A stretch of DNA of 36,211 nt from Bacteroidota bacterium (GTDB taxonomy: Bacteria; Spirochaetota; Spirochaetia; JABMQR01). The stretch lies in the NCBI GenBank assembly GCA_013202335.1, contig JABMQR010000057.1, positions 1 through 36,211 on the forward strand, in the 5' to 3' direction. The translations under genes were made by a program, and so were the position numbers. Shown one piece after another: positions 25,699-34,429 of this stretch. The stretch's first letter is position 1, and the number at the start of each line of letters is the position of its first letter. The notes beneath the pieces were generated by a model. It was not told the DNA's origin. It did not search any database and saw nothing but the letters and a program-made list of their open reading frames with translations.

Positions 25699-26797
25699 AT
25701 GCTTACTGAATATATACCTATTCTGGAAAAACTTATAAAAGAAGTCCATGATGCCTGGAGGCGTCTTTGACCCGGATACAATACAAGAAGAGATAAGCGT
25801 ACTTGAACAAAAAACGCTTTCATCAAATTTTTGGGATAATCGTGAGAGTGCAGAAAAAACTTATGCCAGAATATCATTACTAAAAGAAGCACTTGATCCC
25901 TGGAAAAAATTGTTAACAGAAACTCAGGAAATTAGTGATTTATACGAGCTATATAAAGATGAACCAGATTTAAGTGATGTTGAAGATGATATATCAGCCC
26001 AGATAGTGAGAACTAAAAAAGTTTATGATGATTTATATATTAAATCTCTTCTTTCAGAAGTATATGATAGTCATGATGCTTTCATAACAATTCATTCCGG
26101 AGCCGGCGGAACTGAAGCCTGTGACTGGGTGAATATGCTGCTGCGTATGTACCTGCGCTGGATAGAGCAAAAAGGGTTTAAAGCACATATTTTAGACTTA
26201 CTGGAAGCTGAGGGTGGTGTAAAATCTGTAACTTTGGAGGTTTCAGGAAAGAATGCCTATGGCTATTTAAAAAGTGAGTCCGGTGTTCATCGCTTGGTAA
26301 GAATTTCTCCTTTTGACTCAAATAAAAGAAGGCATACTACTTTTGCCTCTGCACATGTTTCACCTGTAATTGAAAAAATGGTTGATATCGAAATTCGTCC
26401 TGAAGATATTAGAATTGATACATATAGAGCTTCCGGAGCGGGTGGTCAGCATGTTAATAAGACTGATTCTGCAGTTCGTATTACTCACTTAGAGAGTGGA
26501 CTTGTCGTTCAATGTCAGAATGAAAGGAGTCAGCATAAAAATAAGGCTATGGCAATGAAGGTTCTTTCATCACGACTATATGAATATTATAAAGAAATTA
26601 ATGAAGCAGAACAGTCAAAACATAGTATTGAAAAAAAAGATATTTCCTGGGGAAATCAAATACGTTCATATGTTTTTCAACCATATACTATGATAAAAGA
26701 TCACAGGACGTCTGTTCAATCAGGGAATATTCAGGCTGTTATGGATGGTGATATTGATATGTTTATAGAAGCGTATTTACAATGGAAAATGAAGTAA
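25699..26797 (+). CDS. prfB: Peptide chain release factor 2, with programmed +1 frameshift
   Basis: RF2 ends translation at UAA and UGA. Codons 1-23 read from ATG at 25699 to an in-frame TGA (25768-25770). Skipping the T at 25768 joins this to the frame that begins GAC at 25769 and runs to 26797, giving 365 residues, the length of E. coli RF2. The stop-codon recognition tripeptide SPF lies in VRISPFDSN, and the hydrolysis motif GGQ is at 248-250. The frameshift gives self-regulation: when RF2 is scarce the ribosome stalls at UGA and shifts. The end overlaps the next gene by 16 bases. A genome annotation lacking the shift would miss the first 23 residues. Confidence 0.97.
25756..25771 (+). promoter_or_regulatory. 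prfB programmed frameshift site
   Basis: The internal Shine-Dalgarno-like GGAGG is followed after 3 bases by CTT TGA C, the canonical shift sequence. The ribosome slips from CTT to TTT and continues with GAC. All known elements are intact. Confidence 0.95.
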
Positions 26798-28233
26798 AAT
26801 TAGGAGCACTCCAATTCAAAATCTCTTTTTTCCGTTTTTTTGTTCTGCTTATACTGCTCTTTTCACCTTTTACTCTCTTTGGAATAGATTCAGATGTAGA
26901 AAGTGCGGGTGATGAAGCGTCACCAGAAGTGCAGAAGTATGAACAACAAAATTTACCTTACAGGACAGAACCCTGGCGAGTTGGTGTAACAAAACTATTA
27001 CTTCATATAGAAAATCCTGAATCAGACGATTATCTTGTACTTGATTATATAAATTCATTACTTCTGGAACAATTAACTCTATTCAATTTTCATATTTTAA
27101 GTGACGCTGAAAACAAGTATTTTTTACAGAATTCAGCAGCTTTTGAGAAAGAGTCTTATGATACTGAATTATTCAGCAGTGTTTATAATGAGAGCCTGGC
27201 ATTTTTACGTAATCAAGAAGCCGTAAAATCATCAAATAACAGTATAAGCAGCAATATTTCAGAAGAATCGATCATACAGTCAGGGCGAATTCCTGTTACT
27301 ATTATTACCAGAGATAATGAGCAAACTTTGCCCTTTTTAAGTTTGAACGATAAAGTTCTTTCACTAATTATTTCAAAAAATTTAAATTTAGACACAATTA
27401 TAAGTAGTGAAATAGAAAAAATTGGAAATGTATATATATTTCGTATATTTAAGTTTTCCTTAATGACTACTGACCCGGTAATTTTGCTTGAGTATTCATT
27501 TTCAAAGAAAAATTTGTATACTATCTCAATAAAAACGCTTGATGCTTTTTCAGCAGGTATTGGTGGGTTTACACGAGCTTCGTTAGAGATAAAAACAGAT
27601 ATTCCTGATGTGCAGGTTCATGTAGATAATAATTTTTATTCAATTACTGATTTAGGACTAAAAATTTTACCGCCTGGAGAGTATGAGGTAACAATCTATT
27701 CAGAGCAAAACAACTTTCAGGATGTAATTAATTGTAAATTAGAAGCAGGTAAAATCACCACTATTAAGCCGGTTATACCTGTTCAGGAAGAAACGTTGTT
27801 TTCGATAAGCATATTTCCTTTTAATGCAAATGTAATAGATGAATCTCAAAAAAAATTTAAAACTCCTACTGAAGTACATGATATCATGGGTGTTCAATTT
27901 GCCTTTTTCATTGAAGCTTCCGGCTATCTTCCGCAAAATTTGGTAATTGATAATCAGTTACAGAATAATATCCTGTATTCATTTCATTTACGACCCGATT
28001 GGATGAGTTTAGATTCTGAAATTAGTTATGGGCAATTATCATTCTATAAATCGTTTGCAGCAACTATTCTCAGTTTACCAGCCTCAGTCATATTATATGG
28101 ATTGGCTTCAGAATATGATTCCCCTATAAATGAAACAGCTCTGGGCTTCTCTCTGGCTATAAATTTTTCTTTACTACTTGATACGATTATTAGTTTAGTA
28201 GATTATTATAATAGAACAGAGGTTCTTTTATAA
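26782..28233 (+). CDS. Exported PEGA-domain protein of unknown function
   Basis: The 483-residue protein starts at an ATG within the end of prfB (16-base overlap). After a 14-residue polar start comes a hydrophobic segment (FFRFFVLLILLFSPFTLFG), which looks like a signal peptide or anchor. Around residues 270-330 a PEGA-like repeat is visible (SLEIKTDIPDVQVHVDN through LPPGEYEVTIYSE). PEGA domains are common in surface and envelope proteins. Two hydrophobic segments lie near the C-terminus (ATILSLPASVILYGLA and LGFSLAINFSLLLDTIISL), so the chain is probably anchored there with the repeat in the periplasm. No enzyme motif was found. It precedes ftsY by 23 bases. Confidence 0.7.
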   Translation: MENEVKLGALQFKISFFRFFVLLILLFSPFTLFGIDSDVESAGDEASPEVQKYEQQNLPYRTEPWRVGVTKLLLHIENPESDDYLVLDYINSLLLEQLTLFNFHILSDAENKYFLQNSAAFEKESYDTELFSSVYNESLAFLRNQEAVKSSNNSISSNISEESIIQSGRIPVTIITRDNEQTLPFLSLNDKVLSLIISKNLNLDTIISSEIEKIGNVYIFRIFKFSLMTTDPVILLEYSFSKKNLYTISIKTLDAFSAGIGGFTRASLEIKTDIPDVQVHVDNNFYSITDLGLKILPPGEYEVTIYSEQNNFQDVINCKLEAGKITTIKPVIPVQEETLFSISIFPFNANVIDESQKKFKTPTEVHDIMGVQFAFFIEASGYLPQNLVIDNQLQNNILYSFHLRPDWMSLDSEISYGQLSFYKSFAATILSLPASVILYGLASEYDSPINETALGFSLAINFSLLLDTIISLVDYYNRTEVLL

Positions 28234-28256
28234 TATTTAACACACTGGGTTATTAC

Positions 28257-29126
28257 ATGAAAAAAAGTTTTGGGAATAGACTGGTATCTTTATTTAAATC
28301 GAAAAAACAATTTGATGAAAGTTTTTTCGAGAATCTTGAGGATTTACTGATTGAGGGAGATCTTGGTGCTGTTGAAGCATTTGCAATATCTGAAAAGCTT
28401 CAAGTCTTGTGTAAAAAGCGTCTGGTTTCTGATGAAGAAGCATTAAATATTCTTAAAAGTGAATTGTCACAGTATGTAAAATCATATTTTCCGATTATAA
28501 AAAAGGATCAATTGAATTTAATATTAGTGTTAGGGGTAAATGGTGTTGGTAAAACGACCACCATTGCAAAATTAGCATGTAAGTACTTAAAAGAGGGTTA
28601 CAGCATTGTTATGAGTGCTGCAGACACTTTTAGAGCGGCTGCTTCAGACCAGCTTCAGTTACATGCTGACCGTGTTGGATGTCGCATTGTAAAGCAAAAT
28701 CCAGGCTCTGATCCTGGTTCAGTAATCTATGATACAATAACAAGTGCATCAGCAAAAAAAGAACAAATCATTCTTGCTGATACAGCCGGAAGAATGCATA
28801 CCAAAGATAATTTGCTCAAAGAGTTACAGAAAATTGATAAAATTATTTGTAATCGTATTCCTATTGGTAATTACACTAAAATACTTGTCATTGACAGTAC
28901 AACCGGACAAAATGGCATTCGTCAGGCAGAGATGTTTAATAATGCGATTGGTGTGGATGCAATTATTCTTACAAAATATGATTCAGCCTCAAAAGGCGGC
29001 AGCGTCATTCAAATAGGTAAGAAATTAAATATTCCGATCAGTTTTATTGGAACGGGAGAGACATATAATGATATCTCAATTTTTGATAAAGAGGAATTTC
29101 TCAATACTTTACTTGGGATAGAGTAG
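28257..29126 (+). CDS. ftsY: Signal recognition particle receptor FtsY
   Basis: FtsY is the membrane-associated SRP receptor GTPase that docks ribosomes making membrane proteins onto the translocon. The 289-residue protein is a short form without the long acidic N-terminal A domain of E. coli FtsY. It shows an N domain in residues 1-85, then the G1 loop GVNGVGKT at 93-100, DTFRAAASDQL, DTAGRM and the G4 motif TKYD. The usual TKLDGTAKGG is TKYDSASKGG here. There is no clear ribosome binding site. It sits among exported and lipoprotein-transport genes. Confidence 0.95.
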   Translation: MKKSFGNRLVSLFKSKKQFDESFFENLEDLLIEGDLGAVEAFAISEKLQVLCKKRLVSDEEALNILKSELSQYVKSYFPIIKKDQLNLILVLGVNGVGKTTTIAKLACKYLKEGYSIVMSAADTFRAAASDQLQLHADRVGCRIVKQNPGSDPGSVIYDTITSASAKKEQIILADTAGRMHTKDNLLKELQKIDKIICNRIPIGNYTKILVIDSTTGQNGIRQAEMFNNAIGVDAIILTKYDSASKGGSVIQIGKKLNIPISFIGTGETYNDISIFDKEEFLNTLLGIE

Positions 29127-29133
29127 GTTAAAG

Positions 29134-30180
29134 ATGAAGAAGTTGGTTTGTTTTTTCAGCTTGCTATTAATACTAATTATTATCAGCCCTCTTAGTAGTG
29201 CTGATAATGTATACTATGCTTCAAATAGCATAGGGATGAAACTACATGAAATAATAAAATCTGATTTCAACAATTATGATTGGGTAGTTGAAACAATATC
29301 AGGTAATGAGATATTTAATGAAACATTATTTTATAATGGGACAGAGATTTGGTATATTGAAAGTGTGTCTCAGGATCAGAGTAAGGATGTATCAAAGGTA
29401 TACCCTGACGGCTTAATATATAAGAGTAAATACCGGGCCAACCTTCTTATCGAAGAGAGCTGGGAGATTCCTGATGAGCAGATAAAGTCTGTAAATTATC
29501 AATATTTTGCAGGGGAATTATTAAAGCAAACTGAATATAATGGCGAATTTCTTTCCGAGACTACAAACTATGTGAGAAAGTCAGATGGCAGTCTCCATTT
29601 AAGGCAAACAAAATATCATAATACTGATTTTAGTGAAATCTTAATTATCGGCAGTAATGCAAATATTTCAAAAACAGCATTAGGAAGAAAAGGTGATTTC
29701 TCTTTGATAAAATCTTTTCAAAATGGTTTGCATATAACTGAAAAATGGGTTTCCGGATCAAAGGTTACTAATGATCAGGAAATTCAACCATCACAATCCG
29801 GAGAACTAATTATTTCTGAAGAAACTCCTGAAGGAATTAATGTAACAAGTTATTATGCTGAAAACGGGAACCTGGACCGACAAATTATTGAGACGGAAAA
29901 TTCAACTGAAACTATTTTAAATTCTTATGATACGGATAATTATTTAATTTCTAAAACCATTATTACTCAAGATAATAAAACAGTTATCGAATATACTAAT
30001 AATGATGAAGGGATCCCTGAAACAGAGAGTACTTATGAAGATGGTTTACTCATTAAAAAAATTACTTTCTTAGAATCAGGCAACAGAGAAGAAATTTATA
30101 AAGAGGGTTCCTTATACTTAATTATAACGTATGAAGAAGATGGACAATCCATAAAGGAATCTGAACTTGCAGGAGACTAG
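29134..30180 (+). CDS. Exported MORN/YwqK-like repeat protein coupled to lolC
   Basis: The family is not recognised with certainty. The 348-residue protein has an N-terminal signal peptide (MKKLVCFFSLLLILIIIS) with a likely cut after SSA at residue 23, so it is probably periplasmic. The mature chain holds imperfect beta-strand repeats of the form Y-x-x-G-x-L/F (YPDGLIYKSKY, YNGEFLSETTNY, YEDGLLIKKITF and YKEGSLYLIITY), similar to YwqK or MORN-like antitoxin-type repeats. There is no enzyme motif and no lipobox. The gene lies 7 bases after ftsY and its last 14 bases overlap lolC. Coupling to lolC hints at a role in envelope lipoprotein handling, which is an inference from position. Confidence 0.65.
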   Translation: MKKLVCFFSLLLILIIISPLSSADNVYYASNSIGMKLHEIIKSDFNNYDWVVETISGNEIFNETLFYNGTEIWYIESVSQDQSKDVSKVYPDGLIYKSKYRANLLIEESWEIPDEQIKSVNYQYFAGELLKQTEYNGEFLSETTNYVRKSDGSLHLRQTKYHNTDFSEILIIGSNANISKTALGRKGDFSLIKSFQNGLHITEKWVSGSKVTNDQEIQPSQSGELIISEETPEGINVTSYYAENGNLDRQIIETENSTETILNSYDTDNYLISKTIITQDNKTVIEYTNNDEGIPETESTYEDGLLIKKITFLESGNREEIYKEGSLYLIITYEEDGQSIKESELAGD

Positions 30181-31414
30181 AATACCGGCCTTACAATGGA
30201 TCTTATTCACTTCATTAAAGTATTTTACGGCAGTTCGTAATAAAAAGATACGTTTTGCTACTCTTCCAATAATAGGTATAACTGCAGGTTTAGTTGCTGT
30301 AATAATAATAATTGGGATTATGAACGGTCTCCAGCAAGGCTATCTCAAAGACTTGATGGAAATTGACTCTTATCATGCAAGAATTACCATTGAATCAGGT
30401 GCTGATGTTGAAAAACTTCATGGATTATTAAACGATTCCGGATATGTACAAATCTCTTTTGAATTTCTGGAACTGGAAGGAATTGTTCGGTCATCTAATG
30501 GAGGTTCACAACCATGCTTGATTAAAGGACTACCTCCTAATATCTATACACTTGATTCTGGGTTTTCTGAAGAACTAACAACTACGACAGGAAATTTTAT
30601 TATTGATTCAAATGATAAAATAGTTCTGAGTAGGAATCTTGCTGTTAATATTGGTGCCGGAGTGAATTCAGTAGTTGAGCTATTGGTGCTGGGAGAGGGG
30701 AAAACAGTTAATTTTGTACCAATAGAAAAACAGATGTTAGTTATGTCCAAAGTGGGTACTGGTTATCCGGAAATTGATTCTATGATCTGTTTTGTTAATA
30801 TTTCTCTATTAAGAAAAATGCTGCCTAAAACAGTTCCCCAGATTGGTATTAAGCTCCATGACAGTAATCAGGTTAATGCTTTTATGAAAGAGGCTGAGAA
30901 AATTGATGGGATTACATTAATTGAATCCTGGATAGACCTGAACAGATCACTCTATTCAGCACTAATGCTTGAAAAATACAGTATGTTTGTCATACTCTTT
31001 CTTGTGTTCGTAGTTGTCTCTATTAATATAAAGAGTTCACTTGAAAGACTTGTATTTTCACATAAAAAAGATATCGGGCTGATGACAGCTGTTGGTGCAA
31101 CAAAAAAGAATTTAGCATCAGTTTTCATTTTGCAAGGCATATATATCGCACTTATTGGGATTGTATTAGGCTTGATAATAGGCGTTTTTTCTGCAATTAA
31201 TATCAATCAAATTTTTTTATTTATAGGTTTAGTTATAAAAACTTTTACAGGATATAGCTCTCGTTTTTTTAATTATTCTTTTCCCGTAAAAATTATTCCG
31301 GGAGAACTTATTTTAGTATCATCAGGGATTCTATTATTGAGTTTTTTTGCCTCGTGGCTGGCTGTAAGGAAAATATTGAAATTTGAACCAGTAAGGATAT
31401 TGCATGATGAATAA
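30167..31414 (+). CDS. lolC: Lipoprotein-releasing ABC permease (LolC/E-like)
   Basis: This is a MacB/LolC-type permease that with LolD extracts lipoproteins from the inner membrane. The 415-residue protein has one N-terminal helix (residues about 30-55, ending MNGLQQG), a large periplasmic domain, and three C-terminal helices (MFVILFLVFVVVSINI, VFILQGIYIALIGIVLG, LILVSSGILLLSFFASW). The cytoplasmic loop KKDIGLMTAVGATKKN is the coupling helix region. Translation probably begins at TTG (30167) with AAGGA at 30154-30158; the next Met is inside the first helix. The start overlaps the upstream gene by 14 bases and the end overlaps lolD by 11, so the set is co-translated. LolC and LolE cannot be told apart here. 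Confidence 0.88.
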   Translation: MQETRIPALQWILFTSLKYFTAVRNKKIRFATLPIIGITAGLVAVIIIIGIMNGLQQGYLKDLMEIDSYHARITIESGADVEKLHGLLNDSGYVQISFEFLELEGIVRSSNGGSQPCLIKGLPPNIYTLDSGFSEELTTTTGNFIIDSNDKIVLSRNLAVNIGAGVNSVVELLVLGEGKTVNFVPIEKQMLVMSKVGTGYPEIDSMICFVNISLLRKMLPKTVPQIGIKLHDSNQVNAFMKEAEKIDGITLIESWIDLNRSLYSALMLEKYSMFVILFLVFVVVSINIKSSLERLVFSHKKDIGLMTAVGATKKNLASVFILQGIYIALIGIVLGLIIGVFSAININQIFLFIGLVIKTFTGYSSRFFNYSFPVKIIPGELILVSSGILLLSFFASWLAVRKILKFEPVRILHDE

Positions 31415-32123
31415 TAATAGTGAAAAAGAACTTTATAAGGATTTGGTTGTAGCAATTGAAGTGAAAAATCTCACTAAAACATATATAAATGGTACAGAAA
31501 TGCTAACTGTTTTAAACTCAGTTAACTTTAAACTTATGAAAGGCTCTTCTGTGGTTATTATGGGAAAGAGCGGATGTGGAAAAAGTACATTCCTTCATAT
31601 GGTAGGAGGATTGGATTCTGCTGATTCCGGAACTGTTTTTGCAGCAGGCCAACAAATTGATTCTTTAAACTCTGATAAACTTACTCAATTTAGAAAAAAT
31701 CATATAGGATTCATTTTTCAAATGCATTATTTACTTGAAGATTTTACAGCATTAGAAAATCTTATGGTTACGGCTATGATTCATGGAAATAAAAAGAAAG
31801 AATCTAAAGATAGTGCTTTGGCATTAATGAATGATGTAGGTTTGTTAAGTAAAATAAATAATTATCCAGGTCAGCTTTCGGGTGGGGAAAGGCAACGGGT
31901 CGCAATAGCCCGGGCACTTATAAATGATCCTGATATAATCCTTGCTGATGAACCTACTGGCAATCTGGATGAAGAAAATTCGCGTGTTATTGAGGATCTT
32001 CTTTTCGGATTAGTTAAAAAATATCAAAAAAGTTTAGTTCTTGTAACTCACGATTCGTATATATCGAATCTGGCAGATGAAACGCTGATTTTACAGAAAG
32101 GCGTATTTAGAGGAGATATGTGA
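31404..32123 (+). CDS. lolD: Lipoprotein-releasing ABC transporter ATPase LolD
   Basis: The 239-residue ATPase powers lipoprotein release. Walker A is GKSGCGKS at 54-61, the Q-loop Gln is at 106, the ABC signature LSGGE is at 158-162, and Walker B ILADE is at 179-183, followed by the D-loop. ATG codons at 31404 and 31407 are both possible starts. It belongs to the MacB/LolD branch, so a peptide or drug exporter of the same class is an alternative, but two LolC/E-like permeases flank it. Confidence 0.93.
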   Translation: MMNNNSEKELYKDLVVAIEVKNLTKTYINGTEMLTVLNSVNFKLMKGSSVVIMGKSGCGKSTFLHMVGGLDSADSGTVFAAGQQIDSLNSDKLTQFRKNHIGFIFQMHYLLEDFTALENLMVTAMIHGNKKKESKDSALALMNDVGLLSKINNYPGQLSGGERQRVAIARALINDPDIILADEPTGNLDEENSRVIEDLLFGLVKKYQKSLVLVTHDSYISNLADETLILQKGVFRGDM

Positions 32124-33361
32124 AGCTAATTAATCAGGGTTCCCTTTTTTGGGCAAAAAAAATAATTAATTTACATTCCTCATCGAGACAGAAAAAAAAA
32201 CATATTATATGGTCGGTTTTAATTGTGGCATTTTCTGTAGTACCACTGGTTATAGCAATAATTTTGACGAATGGTATGACAGAAGGAATTACAGAAAAGT
32301 ATATAGATTTGCAAAGTGGACATATACAGGTTTTCTTTCCTGAAGGGAGTACTGAGCTTGAAAAATCCGCGCTGAGGGATCAAATTCTCAATATGTCTGA
32401 AGTATATTCTTGTGAACTGGTTGATGAAGGTTTTGGAGTATTGTATTCATCTGGAGGCTCCTACAGCACGGCTCTTCATGGAGTCACTGAAAATTTTCTT
32501 GAATCGGAGGAAGTCTTTGAAGAGTTTACCGAAATAGACGGGTCAGTTAATCTCAATAATCCAAAAGATATTGTAATCAGCAGCACTGTAGCTGATATTC
32601 TAGGATTAGCACTCAATGACCGTGTGGCTATAGCAGCAGTGAACAACACTTCAGGAAAAACATTTTTCAAACCAACTATTTTAGAAGTTTCCGGAATTAT
32701 AAATTCAGGTTATAGGAATCTTGATAATCAATTAGTTTTCTTTAATACTACTGCTGCCGCAACAATTTTAAAAGATTCTGGGAACCAATACTTTTCTATC
32801 AAACTTACTACAAATAAGATTAATGCTGTGTACAGTATAGTAGAAAAAATTAACGATTTAGTGAATGATTCTTCGTGGGTAATAAAGACCTGGGATATGA
32901 TAAACACAATTTTATTCCGTAATTTTGCTGAAACAAAAAATATTTTATATGTAGTTATGGCATTAATAATTATGATTGCCGGTGTAAATATATCTTCATT
33001 ATGTATAATGCTTATTCAAGAAAACTATACAAATATTGGCATTATGAAAGCAACTGGAGCATATTCCAGATCTATTAAACAAGCTTTTCTACTGGCTGTA
33101 ATGTTTATATGTTTAATAGGTGCTCTCATTGGTGTTTTATTGGGGCTGCTTATTGGACTAAATTTAAATGTGATATTGTCAGCAATTTCTCATACTGGGA
33201 TAGCTGCAGCAGATTTTTACTTGATCTCGATACCAATTGATATTCAAGCAGTTCAATTAGTTATGGTAGTTTTATTCACTTGTGTGATTTCATATATTTC
33301 CATTTTTATACCTTTAAGAAGGTTGAAAAAGATATCCATAATTAAAATACTTAACAGCTAA
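32120..33361 (+). CDS. lolE: Lipoprotein-releasing ABC permease, second subunit (LolE-like)
   Basis: The 413-residue protein has the same layout as the upstream permease: one N-terminal helix (SVLIVAFSVVPLVIAIILTNGM), a periplasmic domain, and three C-terminal helices after the coupling sequence ENYTNIGIMKATGAYSRS. The start is GTG at 32120 with AGGAG at 32111-32115, overlapping the lolD stop by four bases. Two permease genes flanking one ATPase gene fit a LolCDE heteromer. No LolA or LolB is visible in the window. The gap after it (33362-33485) holds only a possible 13-codon open frame from 33390 and no clear terminator. Confidence 0.85.
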   Translation: MKLINQGSLFWAKKIINLHSSSRQKKKHIIWSVLIVAFSVVPLVIAIILTNGMTEGITEKYIDLQSGHIQVFFPEGSTELEKSALRDQILNMSEVYSCELVDEGFGVLYSSGGSYSTALHGVTENFLESEEVFEEFTEIDGSVNLNNPKDIVISSTVADILGLALNDRVAIAAVNNTSGKTFFKPTILEVSGIINSGYRNLDNQLVFFNTTAAATILKDSGNQYFSIKLTTNKINAVYSIVEKINDLVNDSSWVIKTWDMINTILFRNFAETKNILYVVMALIIMIAGVNISSLCIMLIQENYTNIGIMKATGAYSRSIKQAFLLAVMFICLIGALIGVLLGLLIGLNLNVILSAISHTGIAAADFYLISIPIDIQAVQLVMVVLFTCVISYISIFIPLRRLKKISIIKILNS

Positions 33362-33485
33362 ATATTATTTCAGGAAGGACTATACGATAATGGGAAACAT
33401 CATAAAGGATATTCAAAAAATCTATTCTTAAAATAGTTCTTATTTGCATTGTTTTTTAAAACAAGATTATGATAGGTTGCAACAT

Positions 33486-34415
33486 ATGAATTTTGAAGCA
33501 TTTATCTTAGGTACTGGCGGAATGATGCCGCTCCCTGGAAGAAACTTAACCTCTGTATTATTAAGAAGGGAAGGTGACCTTTTCTTATTTGATTGCGGTG
33601 AAGGTACCCAAATCTCATTGAAACAATTAAATCTCAAGTGGAAAAAAATTAATTCTATATTTATCAGCCATATGCATGCAGATCATGTCACCGGATTGCC
33701 TGGAATGCTTATGCTGTCAAGCCAGGTTGACAGAGAAGATCCTCTCACCATTTACGGTCCGGGTAACATTAAAGATTATATTGATGCGAACAGACGTCTT
33801 CTTGATATGTATATTAATTATGAAATTAAAGTTGAGATAATTGATTCTCCTGGTACTATTCTGGAAACAGATTCATATGAAGTAAAAGCGTTTAACTTAT
33901 ATCATACAAAGCCTTGTTTTGGTTACTCACTTACAGAAAAAGCCAGACCTGGGGTCTTTTTCCCTGAGAAAGCAGACAGTCTAAAAATCCCTCGCGGACC
34001 ACTTTGGGCAAAACTTCAATCAGGTGAGAGCATAGACCTTGAAGACGGTACTGTAATACAACCTAACCAAGTTCTTGGTGATCAAAGATCAGGAAGAAAG
34101 TTTTCATTTGTTACTGATACACTTTACTCTGATTCAATAGCCGAAAATGTTAACAATTCTGATCTTTTGGTATGTGAAGGAATGTTTGAAGAAGCATTAT
34201 CTGCAAGTGCTAAAGAAAAATGTCATTTAACGGCAAAACAAGCTGGATTAATAGCAGCAAATGCAGGTGGAATTCGTAAATTGGGGCTCATACATTATAG
34301 TCCCAGGTATATGGATAGAGAATTGAAAGTACTGCTTTCAGAGGCCAAAGAAGTATTCACTGAGACAGTTTTATGCCGTGACAGAGACTGTTTTGATATT
34401 TCACATGTAGATTGA
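33486..34415 (+). CDS. rnz: Ribonuclease Z
   Basis: RNase Z trims the 3' trailer of tRNA precursors. The 309 residues match the usual short form (E. coli 305, B. subtilis 307). The metallo-beta-lactamase motif HMHADH is at 62-67, with EKCHLT and HYSPRY later. The open frame reaches upstream to a TTG at 33444, but the family starts at FEAFILGTGGMMPLPGRN, so the ATG at 33486 is chosen, with AGG 9 bases before it. It is the last plus-strand gene of the run and meets the next gene head-on, 14 bases away. Confidence 0.93.
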   Translation: MNFEAFILGTGGMMPLPGRNLTSVLLRREGDLFLFDCGEGTQISLKQLNLKWKKINSIFISHMHADHVTGLPGMLMLSSQVDREDPLTIYGPGNIKDYIDANRRLLDMYINYEIKVEIIDSPGTILETDSYEVKAFNLYHTKPCFGYSLTEKARPGVFFPEKADSLKIPRGPLWAKLQSGESIDLEDGTVIQPNQVLGDQRSGRKFSFVTDTLYSDSIAENVNNSDLLVCEGMFEEALSASAKEKCHLTAKQAGLIAANAGGIRKLGLIHYSPRYMDRELKVLLSEAKEVFTETVLCRDRDCFDISHVD

Positions 34416-34429
34416 TAAGTGATTAAACC

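Noticed and set aside
33390..33431. 13-codon open frame (MGNIIKDIQKIYS) with AGGAAGGA 10 bases before its ATG, between lolE and rnz
   Set aside because: Too short to judge, and no sign of a leader-peptide attenuator (no regulatory codons, no following hairpin). The ribosome binding site may be chance.
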